DNA of 12,867 nt from Treponema sp. Lineage in GTDB: Bacteria > Spirochaetota > Spirochaetia > Treponematales > Breznakiellaceae. Below, one piece after another: positions 1 through 6,089 of this stretch (positions are counted from its first letter, which is position 1; each line of letters opens with the position of its first letter). The notes under the pieces were generated by a model. That model searched no databases and was not told where the DNA came from. It saw only the letters and a program-made list of their open reading frames with translations. Made by a program: the position numbers and the translations under genes. The stretch lies in contig WQZT01000020.1 in NCBI GenBank assembly GCA_009780595.1, positions 1 through 12,867 on the forward strand, in the 5' to 3' direction.

Positions 1-82
1 CATCGAACGGCTCGAAGAAAACGACGATGTTCAGGACGTTTACTCCAATATTGACGTCCCCGCCGGATTCTCGGCTGACTAA
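1..82 (+). CDS. yebC: YebC/PmpR (TACO1) family protein, C-terminal fragment
   Basis: This is a partial gene cut by the left edge. The frame starting at base 2 encodes 26 residues and ends in TAA at 80-82. The peptide reads IERLEENDDVQDVYSNIDVP and then AGFSAD, which matches the conserved C-terminus of YebC/PmpR proteins (an acidic stretch, then a DVQ-VY-N-D/E pattern). Family members bind DNA or the ribosome and are annotated as transcriptional regulators or as factors that help translate difficult motifs. yebC directly upstream of ruvC is a very common bacterial arrangement, which supports the call. The ruvC reading frame overlaps this end by up to 56 bases. Nothing can be said about the start or promoter because they lie outside the window. 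Confidence 0.8.
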   Translation, partial: IERLEENDDVQDVYSNIDVPAGFSAD

Positions 83-575
83 GAGCGAAGGTACACCGCC
101 GCCGCGCTGTATTATCGGCGTTGACCCCGGTTTGGCTTCCACCGGCTGGGGTGTGCTGGAGGCTTCCTGTGGAAGGCTCCGCTACATTGCCCACGGTTGC
201 ATTCAGACCGGGGCAGAAACGCCGCGCGGCGAGCGCCTTTTATTTATTTACAAGTCTTTTCTGAAAATTCTCAAGACGCACAAGCCTGTGTCATCGGCAA
301 TGGAGACATTGTACTTTGGGAAGAACATTTCCAGCGCGATGGCTGTGGCAGAGGCGCGAGGGGTTCTCATGATGGCGCTTACCGCGCAGGGCATCCCTGT
401 CCTTGAACTGACGCCCAACGCTATCAAAAAAGCCGTTGCCGGGGTAACTGTGGCGGAAAAGCGGCAGGTGCAGGAAATGGTGCGTATCATTTTGGGGCTG
501 AAGGAAATCCCTAAGCCCGATCACGCGGCAGATGCCCTCGGCGCGGCAATTTGCGCGGCTCACTCGGCTAACTAG
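27..575 (+). CDS. ruvC: Holliday junction resolvase RuvC
   Basis: RuvC is the dimeric endonuclease that cuts Holliday junctions symmetrically after RuvAB branch migration. The RNase H-like core begins at IIGVDPGLASTGWG (residues 29-42). The metal-binding acidic residues appear to be D33, E93 in AMETLYFGKN, and H166 plus D169 in DHAADAL. The His in place of the third Asp is also known from Thermus RuvC, so it does not suggest loss of activity. The ATG at 27 gives 182 residues, about 28 of them before the core, with only a weak purine stretch (GAAGAAAA) upstream. In-frame alternatives are TTG at 51 or the rarer CTG at 75; no ATG, GTG or TTG lies between the yebC stop (82) and the core. Translation therefore probably starts inside yebC and is coupled to it. 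The family is certain; the start is not. Confidence 0.93.
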   Translation: MFRTFTPILTSPPDSRLTKSEGTPPPRCIIGVDPGLASTGWGVLEASCGRLRYIAHGCIQTGAETPRGERLLFIYKSFLKILKTHKPVSSAMETLYFGKNISSAMAVAEARGVLMMALTAQGIPVLELTPNAIKKAVAGVTVAEKRQVQEMVRIILGLKEIPKPDHAADALGAAICAAHSAN

Positions 576-586
576 CCGTTAGCTAG

Positions 587-611
587 GGAGTTTTGTCTTT
601 GCCAAAACTCC
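587..611 (+). other. Stem-loop between ruvC and ruvA
   Basis: A perfect 9-base-pair inverted repeat, GGAGTTTTG at 587-595 and CAAAACTCC at 603-611, with a 7-base loop. A weaker overlapping dyad (GCTAAC at 567-572, GTTAGC at 578-583) spans the ruvC stop. No T-run follows the main stem, so it is not a classic intrinsic terminator. It could act in RNA processing, as an attenuator, or as a barrier separating ruvC transcription from the ruvA promoter downstream. The structure is seen directly; its function is inferred. Confidence 0.5.
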
Positions 612-649
612 AGGGCTATGTTTCCCCACTGCCCACGACTGCGTAATAG

Positions 650-664
650 TGCTATACTTGCGGT
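650..664 (+). promoter_or_regulatory. Extended -10 promoter for ruvA, likely leaderless
   Basis: TGC followed by TATACT (TG at 650-651, TATACT at 653-658) is a near-consensus extended -10 element. The expected transcription start, about seven bases after the hexamer, falls on or beside the A of the ruvA ATG at 665. No Shine-Dalgarno sequence lies in the 15 bases before that ATG. No convincing -35 hexamer is present around 630-635, as is common for extended -10 promoters. The inference is a leaderless or nearly leaderless ruvA mRNA. Confidence 0.5.
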
Positions 665-1267
665 ATGTTTAACAGTATCCGGGGGGAAATTACCGGGAAA
701 CGTAGCGGTAGCGTGTATATCTTGTGCGGCGGTGTGGAGTGGGACATTGCAGCCCCGCAGCCGGACATTTCCGCGCTGCCTGATACGGGGGAGAATGGCC
801 GCCTGTTTACGTGGCTGTACCACCGCGACGATCAGATGAAATTGTACGGCTTTGCATCAGAAGGCCGGCGTGCTACGTTTCTGGAACTGCTGAAAGTTGA
901 CGGCATTGGCCCCAAAGGGGCGTTGAAAATACTGGGCGGTATAAGCCAGGATGACCTTGAAACCGCGCTTGAGGCGGGCGACCTTGCACGGCTGGAAGCG
1001 GTTCCGGGGCTGGGCAAAAAAACCGCGCAGAAGATGCTCCTTGCGCTGAAAGGGAAACTTGTCAAAGCCGCCGATGCCGCGCCTGAAAGCCGGTACGGGG
1101 ATTTGGTGCAGGCACTTGCAGGAATGGGTTACGACAGGCGCGCTGCCGCCGATGCTATTGCACAGGCGGAAAAATCTCTGCCGCCGGGAATTGCCGCAAG
1201 CCTTACGGCAGCGGAGAAAGAAAAACAGCTCTTCAAAGAATCTATCGTAATTTTAAGCAGCTTGTAA
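665..1267 (+). CDS. ruvA: Holliday junction branch migration protein RuvA
   Basis: RuvA tetramers bind four-way junction DNA and load the RuvB motor. The 200 residues match the usual family length. Residues 1-64 form the OB-fold domain starting MFNSIRGEITG and ending near DDQMKLYGF. Two helix-hairpin-helix motifs follow: FLELLKVDGIGPKGA (72-86) and LEAVPGLGKKTAQKML (110-125). After a short linker, residues 145-200 form the RuvB-binding domain III, with DLVQALAGMGYDRRAA. The start is fixed: an in-frame TAG lies at 647-649, ATG 665 is the only start after it, and the conserved N-terminus begins there. Unusually, there is no ribosome site. ruvC lies 89 bases upstream. ruvB is not adjacent; it lies about 9.4 kb downstream. 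Confidence 0.96.
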   Translation: MFNSIRGEITGKRSGSVYILCGGVEWDIAAPQPDISALPDTGENGRLFTWLYHRDDQMKLYGFASEGRRATFLELLKVDGIGPKGALKILGGISQDDLETALEAGDLARLEAVPGLGKKTAQKMLLALKGKLVKAADAAPESRYGDLVQALAGMGYDRRAAADAIAQAEKSLPPGIAASLTAAEKEKQLFKESIVILSSL

Positions 1268-1319
1268 CGGGCATATTTTTACTGTACGCTCCTATACAAT
1301 TACCGTTCCCCACAAAAAG

Positions 1320-1332
1320 CCCGCTTGCGAAT
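1320..1332 (+). repeat. 13-base repeat, left copy (upstream of luxR)
   Basis: CCCGCTTGCGAAT occurs here and again in inverted orientation at 4206-4218. The match continues after one mismatch for four more A residues. The two copies bracket the luxR gene. This left copy contains the TTGCGA hexamer proposed as the luxR -35 element. Confidence 0.55.
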
Positions 1333-1353
1333 AAAAAAAACCCATGGTAGAAT
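1325..1353 (+). promoter_or_regulatory. Sigma-70-like promoter of the luxR-family gene
   Basis: TTGCGA (1325-1330) and TAGAAT (1348-1353) are separated by exactly 17 bases. TG at 1345-1346 adds an extended -10 feature. A second -10-like hexamer, TATAAA, is at 1359-1364 but has no matching -35. The predicted start is near 1360, giving a leader of about 30 bases ending in a strong GGAGGT (1380-1385), five bases before the ATG at 1391. Confidence 0.5.
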
Positions 1354-1390
1354 TCTTCTATAAAATGTAAAAAAATACTGGAGGTAATGT

Positions 1391-3928
1391 ATGGAAGATG
1401 TACTTCCTACTCCCTATGATGCGCCTGACTTCTTTCATTTCGAACGTCCTCGATTAAATAATTTATTTACGAAAGCGGTGCAATGCCCGCTTGTTATAGT
1501 CTGCGCCGGAGCCGGTTACGGCAAGACCAGCGCAGTTCGCGATTTTGTGCAGAACTATCCGACAGGCGCTGTGTGGATACAGCTTTCTGAGTCTGACAAT
1601 GTTGGCGCCCGTTTTTGGGAAAATTACACCCGCACTTTGTCGCAGGTAAATAAGCCCTTTGCTGCGGCTATAACGGAACTTGGTTTTCCTGAGACAAAAG
1701 ACAAGATTAATCAGTACATTGCGCTGGTGCGGCGGCATTCGGAAATGAGCTGGCGGACTATCATAATGGATGATTTTCATTTTATTAAAGATCCTGCAAT
1801 CATCCGTTTTGTCGAGAATGTTTTTATTAATATGACACAAGGTGGCTCGTTGTTTCTCATTTCTCGCTCCAGCCCTCCAATCAGTGCTGCAACGATGATT
1901 TCCAGAAGCTGCGTTTCTAATGTGAGCGAGCAGGAGCTGAAATTTACGCAAGATGAGCTTGCGCGATATTTTCGCGGCTTTAAGATATCGCTTTCACCTG
2001 AGAGCTTGCACGAGATTATGCGGGACACCAAAGGCTGGGTATTTGCGGTAAACCTGATTGTGCGCTCGTACCGCAAAGCGCCGGGGTATATGGGCTATTT
2101 GCGGAATGCGATGAAGATGAATATTTTTCAGTTGATGGAGCGGGAGATTTGGGACGGGATTTCCCGGCGGCTGCAAATGTTTCTCATTCGTCTGTCGCTT
2201 ATCGGGCATTTGTCGGCGGAGCTGATCGAGCTTCTGGCAGAAGGGGACATGGAACTCATTGCGGAAATGGAGCGGCAAAGCGCATACGTGCGCCGCGACA
2301 TCTATATCAACGCCTACCTTATTCACCCGCTGTTTCTGGAGTTTCTTGCGGCGAAGCAGAATATGCTTACGGAAGATGAAAAGCGGCAGACTTACAGCAT
2401 TGCCGGAAAGTGGTGCAACACGCACGGGTTTAAGATCGATTCGCTCTCGTACTACGAGAAAGTCGGGGACTACCAATCGATTACCGAAATATTTATTGGC
2501 TCACCGCCGCAGATACCCTACGATATTGCCCGTTTCACGGCGGAGATTTTTCAACGTGCGCCGCTTGAAGTTTTTGACAACGTGCTTTTCCTCGCTTCGA
2601 TACACATACGCACGGTGGTGTGCCAGGGTAAATGGAACGATGCAATTGCGCTGTCGGAGTTTTACAAGTCACGGTATCTGAAACTGCCGCTCGATGAAAT
2701 CTTTCGCACGATCACTCTCAGCAGTATTTACTTTTGCTGGGGTATATCCCGGCAGCTTATGTGCCTGTTCGATGATGTGTATGATTTTGATCATTATTAT
2801 AAGCACGTGAGCAAGTGCTTTCTCGAACCCGTTGATCCCGGAATCCACATCAATAAAAATCCCAGCGGGCCGTGGATGTGCGCAGTTGGCTCGTCGCGGA
2901 AAGGCGCGCCGGAAGAATACCTGGCAGCGCTCAAGCGGTCGACGGTGTATTTATCACGCTGCTATATTGGCTATGAAATCGGGAAGAACGATCTTGCCCA
3001 TGCTGAACTGATGTTTTACAAGGGGAATCTCGGCGCTGCCGAGGAGCATATCAGGGAGGCTCTGAACATTGCGCAAGAATCCCGGCAGTTCGGCGTTATT
3101 CACCGGGTGTTGTTTTTTATGCTGCGGCTCGCTATCTGTCAGGGGACTTTTCAGAAGGTAGATCAAGCGATTAAGGATATGGACGCTAACCTGCACGAAT
3201 CTGAATCCGTGGACTACCTGAGCGATTACGATATTACACAGTGCTGGTATTATTGCACGATGGGGATGCCTGAAAAAATCCCTGACTGGCTGACAGAGAA
3301 TTTTATGCCGTATTCGTTTGCCGGTTTTATCGAAAATCACGCTAATCTTGCAAAATCCCGCTATTTTTATAAGACAAAAAATTACCCGCCGCTGTTGGCG
3401 TATATGTACGAAATGCGGCGAAGGGAATCGTACTTGTTTGGGCGCGTTGAAATGCTGGCAATGGAATCCTGCGTTCACTATAAAATGAACGATAAAAAAA
3501 AGGCTTTTGCTGTTTTGCAAGAAGCGTACGAGGCGGCATCTCCCAATACTATCTTTATGCCGTTTATCGAGCTTGGAAAAGATATGCGGACATTGACTGC
3601 TCTTGCGCTGAAAGAAGGAGGGCACGACATTCCCAAAGTGTGTCTGGAAATGATAAACCGCAAATCTTCTACCTACGCAAAACGGCTGGCGCATATTGTT
3701 GCCAAGTACAAACAAGCCAGCGGCATAACGAGCACGGCGATCGTGTCCCAGCGGGAAAGCGAAATACTGCTGGATCTTTCGCACGGTCTTTCCCGCATGG
3801 AAATTGCCGCCCACCGCGGGATTTCCATTAACACGGTCAAAATGATCATTAACAGCGTGTACAATAAACTTGGCGCAGAAAACTTCGCGGATGCAATTCG
3901 CATCGCCACTGAGCGCAAGGTGATTTAA
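1391..3928 (+). CDS. MalT/LAL-type LuxR-family transcriptional regulator with N-terminal ATPase
   Basis: This 845-residue protein has the architecture of MalT-like, signal-sensing ATPase activators (STAND class). A P-loop of the GYGKT type lies at residues 39-46 (AGAGYGKT), and a Walker B-like IIMDDFH at 124-130. The long helical middle (roughly 350-770) contains TPR-like segments expected to sense a ligand or partner. The C-terminal LuxR helix-turn-helix, about 785-840, includes SQRESEILLDLSHGLS and GISINTVKMIINSVYNKLG, typical of DNA-binding GerE-like domains. No signal peptide or membrane segment is evident, so it is cytoplasmic. GGAGGT five bases upstream supports the ATG. It is monocistronic, with its own promoter and terminator, and looks more A+T-rich than the ruv genes. 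The target genes and the ligand are unknown. Confidence 0.88.
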   Translation: MEDVLPTPYDAPDFFHFERPRLNNLFTKAVQCPLVIVCAGAGYGKTSAVRDFVQNYPTGAVWIQLSESDNVGARFWENYTRTLSQVNKPFAAAITELGFPETKDKINQYIALVRRHSEMSWRTIIMDDFHFIKDPAIIRFVENVFINMTQGGSLFLISRSSPPISAATMISRSCVSNVSEQELKFTQDELARYFRGFKISLSPESLHEIMRDTKGWVFAVNLIVRSYRKAPGYMGYLRNAMKMNIFQLMEREIWDGISRRLQMFLIRLSLIGHLSAELIELLAEGDMELIAEMERQSAYVRRDIYINAYLIHPLFLEFLAAKQNMLTEDEKRQTYSIAGKWCNTHGFKIDSLSYYEKVGDYQSITEIFIGSPPQIPYDIARFTAEIFQRAPLEVFDNVLFLASIHIRTVVCQGKWNDAIALSEFYKSRYLKLPLDEIFRTITLSSIYFCWGISRQLMCLFDDVYDFDHYYKHVSKCFLEPVDPGIHINKNPSGPWMCAVGSSRKGAPEEYLAALKRSTVYLSRCYIGYEIGKNDLAHAELMFYKGNLGAAEEHIREALNIAQESRQFGVIHRVLFFMLRLAICQGTFQKVDQAIKDMDANLHESESVDYLSDYDITQCWYYCTMGMPEKIPDWLTENFMPYSFAGFIENHANLAKSRYFYKTKNYPPLLAYMYEMRRRESYLFGRVEMLAMESCVHYKMNDKKKAFAVLQEAYEAASPNTIFMPFIELGKDMRTLTALALKEGGHDIPKVCLEMINRKSSTYAKRLAHIVAKYKQASGITSTAIVSQRESEILLDLSHGLSRMEIAAHRGISINTVKMIINSVYNKLGAENFADAIRIATERKVI

Positions 3929-3987
3929 TAGTTCTTTTGTAATCTGCGATGAAAAATATCAATTTGAGAGTTATAAATACCGCAAAT

Positions 3988-4014
3988 AAGGTGTATTTTG
4001 CGATACACTTTTTT
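3988..4014 (+). terminator. Intrinsic terminator of the luxR-family gene
   Basis: GTGTAT (3991-3996) pairs with ATACAC (4003-4008) around a TTTGCG loop. The stem can extend by AAG/TTT including one G-T pair, and six T residues follow at 4009-4014. It lies about 60 bases after the luxR stop. Confidence 0.65.
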
Positions 4015-4065
4015 CGTCTTAGGGTATATTTCGTTTCGATTCTTACACCGTTATTATAGTAGTAG

Positions 4066-4125
4066 GACAGATGCAAAGAGTTCGCCGTAGAACTTCATTT
4101 TTTGGGTTCTCTCTTTAAATCTGTC
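4066..4125. repeat. Long imperfect inverted repeat
   Basis: GACAGAT (4066-4072) pairs with ATCTGTC (4119-4125), and AAAGAG (4075-4080) pairs with CTCTTT (4111-4116), separated by a symmetrical 2x2 mismatch. Inside it a small hairpin, AGTTC/GAACT (4079-4083, 4090-4094), is followed by six T residues (4098-4103). The inner and outer pairings share bases and so compete, which would allow two alternative folds. The function is unknown. Confidence 0.45.
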
Positions 4126-4152
4126 GTATAGTTAAAAATTATTTAAAAAAGA

Positions 4153-4204
4153 AAAAGGTTTGCATGAGGGTGAAGCCCAAACACCCTCAGCAAAAACTCC
4201 TTTT
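4153..4204. other. Strong stem-loop, possibly a mobile-element end or small RNA
   Basis: TGAGGGTG (4165-4172) pairs perfectly with CACCCTCA (4182-4189) around a 9-base loop. Below it TTTGC (4159-4163) pairs with GCAAA (4190-4194) across a single bulged A. Further out AAAAGG (4153-4158) pairs with CCTTTT (4199-4204) across a 4-base bulge. In total 19 pairs are possible. On the plus strand the T-rich 3' arm makes it terminator-like. Subterminal imperfect palindromes of this kind also mark IS200/IS605-family ends. Confidence 0.5.
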
Positions 4205-4205
4205 G

Positions 4206-4218
4206 ATTCGCAAGCGGG
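4206..4218 (-). repeat. 13-base repeat, right copy (inverted, downstream of luxR)
   Basis: ATTCGCAAGCGGG is the exact reverse complement of the 13 bases at 1320-1332. It lies between the two strongest hairpins of this intergenic segment. Confidence 0.55.
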
Positions 4219-4223
4219 TTTAT

Positions 4224-4245
4224 ACCCCGTCCATCAGGGCGGGGT
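4224..4245. other. G+C-rich hairpin, IS200/IS605-end-like
   Basis: ACCCCGTCC (4224-4232) pairs with GGGCGGGGT (4237-4245), nine pairs with one G-T, around a 4-base ATCA loop. A T-rich stretch (TTGTTTATTGTT) follows, so weak terminator activity on the plus strand is possible. Short C/G hairpins next to a TTTATACCCC-type sequence resemble the right ends of IS200/IS605 and TnpB elements. No transposase or TnpB gene is present in the window. Confidence 0.45.
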
Positions 4246-4275
4246 TGTTTATTGTTGATATAATGCACTTTTTTC

Positions 4276-4304
4276 TTGATTTGTTGGTAATTTTGTAGTA
4301 CAGT
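4276..4304 (+). promoter_or_regulatory. Candidate promoter for the DUF1186-galE pair
   Basis: TTGATT (4276-4281) and TACAGT (4299-4304) are 17 bases apart, each matching four of six consensus bases. Another -10-like hexamer, TATAGT, lies at 4310-4315. The gene start follows at 4330, so transcription must begin in this stretch unless it reads through from luxR. Confidence 0.3.
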
Positions 4305-4329
4305 AAAAATATAGTAGGTACAAAGATAT

Positions 4330-5106
4330 ATGTTATCTGGCTTTAATGACGAGAAAATAGTATCTATAATGGGGGTGCGTTCTCTCTGGGGCAAACGAGC
4401 CTGCCGGGAAATAATCAGCCGTTCAGGTGATTTTATTCCGCTGCTTGTTGGTGTCCTTGATAACGCTGTCAGCTCTCCCCAGTCGTTTATTTCAGGTGAA
4501 AACCAGACGCATATTCCGGCGGCGCTGTTGCTTGCCCACGTGCGGGCAACGGAAGCTTATCCCTGCCTCGTCAATCTTATTTCGTTTGGCGGCAGCGATA
4601 CCAGCGTTTTGTGGGGCAGCTTGTTAGCCTCGCACTATCCGTGGATGCTCCGCGATACGTTTAACGGGGAGGCGTTCCTTTTGCCTAAGCTTATCGAGGA
4701 TCGCTCTACTTCGCCCCAGGCGCGGGCAGCGGCAGTAAAGGCATGGGGGATGCACTATTTTGACGGATGTTTAAGCCGCCAGGAAATTGTCGGCTGTTTT
4801 CGCCGCCTTATCCGCGAGGTGTATATCGGCGAGCCAAGTCAAGACGACAAAACAGTGCTGACGTGTATCGCACATTGTATCCGCGAACATCAGCTTGAAG
4901 AGCTTGTCGAAGATGTAAAAACCGTCTACGCACGAAACTGCATTGACGAGGTACTGTGCGGCGATGGCAATCACTACGTTAGCGAGTTTAAAAATCCCCG
5001 ATACAAGGCGGAGGATATACACATTGAGGATGCGATTAAAGTGCTGGAAGCGTACGAATGGTTCAAAGAAAAGGAAGGCGGCACAACTATGGAGAGTGTT
5101 TTTTGA
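4330..5106 (+). CDS. DUF1186 domain-containing protein
   Basis: This 258-residue soluble protein shows the pattern of the DUF1186 family, an all-helical, HEAT-like fold of unknown function. Matching parts are FIPLLVGVLDNA (35-46), the helix pair around IPAALLLAHVRATEAYPCLVNLI (62-84), LLPKLIEDRSTSPQARAAAVKAW (117-139) and LSRQEIVGCFRRLI (148-161). The C-terminal SEC-C zinc motif carried by some relatives is absent. No signal peptide or membrane helix is seen. The ribosome site is weak (TAGGT at 4315-4319). The next in-frame ATG (4369) has no better site and would drop the first helix. Its stop codon overlaps the galE start, so the two are translated together; whether they share a pathway is not known. 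Confidence 0.7.
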   Translation: MLSGFNDEKIVSIMGVRSLWGKRACREIISRSGDFIPLLVGVLDNAVSSPQSFISGENQTHIPAALLLAHVRATEAYPCLVNLISFGGSDTSVLWGSLLASHYPWMLRDTFNGEAFLLPKLIEDRSTSPQARAAAVKAWGMHYFDGCLSRQEIVGCFRRLIREVYIGEPSQDDKTVLTCIAHCIREHQLEELVEDVKTVYARNCIDEVLCGDGNHYVSEFKNPRYKAEDIHIEDAIKVLEAYEWFKEKEGGTTMESVF

Positions 5107-6089
5107 AGTTGCGTATTTTAATTATTGGCGGCGCGGGTTATATCGGCAGCCACGTTGTTCGGGAGTTTCTTGATCGTGGGCATAGCGTAACTGTTTTTGA
5201 TAATTTTTCAAGCGGCCTCCGGGAAAATCTGTTTCCTGAAGCCAATTTTATATACGGCAGCATTATGGATTACCCGGCGCTTGTTAGCGCGTGCCGCGCC
5301 ACTGTCGATGCGGTGGTGCATTTGGCGGCGTTTAAGGCGGCGGGCGAATCGATGCTGCAGCCGGAAAAATACTCTGTCAACAATATCAACGGAACGGTGA
5401 ATATCCTGAACGCGATGTCGGAGGCGGGGGTTACGCGTCTCATTTTTTCTTCTAGCGCGGCGGTTTACGGCAAGCCTGAGTACCTGCCCATCGATGAAAA
5501 GCACCCGGTAAATCCCGAAAACTATTACGGGTTTACCAAGCTCGAAATTGAGCGGATGATGGAGTGGTACTCACAGCTGCGGGGTATACGTTTTGCGAGC
5601 CTCCGTTATTTTAACGCCGCCGGTTACGACGTGAAAGGCAGAATTTCCGGGCTTGAACAAAACCCCGCGAATCTTCTGCCGCTGATTATGGAAACCGCCG
5701 CCGGGATGCGGAAAGAGCTTTCGATTTTCGGCAACGACTACGACACGCCGGATGGAACCTGCATCCGCGATTATATCCACGTCAGCGACCTTGCCGCAGG
5801 GCACGCTGCCGCGCTGGATTATCTGGGCAGCGAAGGGCGGGACATTACGGTAAACCTGGGCAGCGAAAACGGCTCCTCGGTAACGCAGATGCTGGAATCT
5901 GCCCGCCGCATCACAGGCCGCCCTATTCCCGCCACTGTTGCCCCGCGGCGCCCCGGCGATCCTGCTGCGCTGACCGCATCGGCGGCGTTAGCGAGGAAAC
6001 TCCTCGGCTGGAAGGCCGAACACTCAAGCCTCGACACCCTTATCGCCAGCACGTGGGAAGCTTACAAAAAGCGGGCAGCACCGCTTTAG
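5103..6089 (+). CDS. galE: UDP-glucose 4-epimerase GalE
   Basis: GalE interconverts UDP-glucose and UDP-galactose with bound NAD, supplying galactosyl donors for surface glycans and allowing galactose use. It is a cytoplasmic short-chain dehydrogenase. The NAD-binding GGAGYIGSH lies at residues 9-17, SSSAAVYG at 116-123 carries the catalytic serine, and Y142 and K146 form the YxxxK pair. RYFNAAGYD and RRPGDPAALTA are further family signatures. The chosen start is TTG at 5103, giving 328 residues, because GGAGAG (5091-5096) sits six bases upstream and the conserved N-terminus MKLRILIIGG begins there. An ATG at 5058 in the same frame would add 15 unrelated residues inside the DUF1186 gene. The start overlaps the DUF1186 stop as TTGA. 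The stop interlocks with the stop of the convergent ATPase gene. Confidence 0.93.
   Translation: MKLRILIIGGAGYIGSHVVREFLDRGHSVTVFDNFSSGLRENLFPEANFIYGSIMDYPALVSACRATVDAVVHLAAFKAAGESMLQPEKYSVNNINGTVNILNAMSEAGVTRLIFSSSAAVYGKPEYLPIDEKHPVNPENYYGFTKLEIERMMEWYSQLRGIRFASLRYFNAAGYDVKGRISGLEQNPANLLPLIMETAAGMRKELSIFGNDYDTPDGTCIRDYIHVSDLAAGHAAALDYLGSEGRDITVNLGSENGSSVTQMLESARRITGRPIPATVAPRRPGDPAALTASAALARKLLGWKAEHSSLDTLIASTWEAYKKRAAPL

Larger units (their letters stand above)
3929..4329. other. Non-coding, A+T-rich segment rich in inverted repeats
   Basis: I see no gene in these 401 bases. In order they hold the luxR terminator (3988-4014), a long imperfect inverted repeat (4066-4125), a strong stem-loop (4153-4204), the right copy of the 13-base repeat (4206-4218), a short G+C-rich hairpin (4224-4245) and a candidate promoter for the DUF1186 gene (4276-4304). 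This density of palindromes without coding sequence suggests either the worn remains of a mobile element or a structured small RNA. Confidence 0.6.

Noticed and set aside
1463..2476. Minus-strand frames of about 160 codons opposite the first part of luxR
   Set aside because: Antisense shadows of the ATPase and linker regions, without ribosome sites or recognisable motifs.
2954..3814. Minus-strand open frame of 286 codons inside luxR
   Set aside because: It lies fully antisense to a well-supported gene, shows no recognisable domain or start signals, and is His/Arg/Phe-rich as expected for a shadow frame.
3929..4329. CRISPR array or tRNA in the long intergenic region
   Set aside because: There are no regularly spaced direct repeats and no cloverleaf or conserved T-arm sequence; the repeats present are inverted and all differ.
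4143..4394. Short minus-strand frame (83 codons) across the hairpin-rich intergenic region
   Set aside because: It runs through several palindromes and into the DUF1186 start, has no ribosome site and resembles no known transposase or TnpB fragment.
5058..5102. Earlier ATG start for galE
   Set aside because: It would add 15 residues unrelated to the family inside the DUF1186 gene; the TTG at 5103 has a well-placed GGAGAG and matches the conserved N-terminus.
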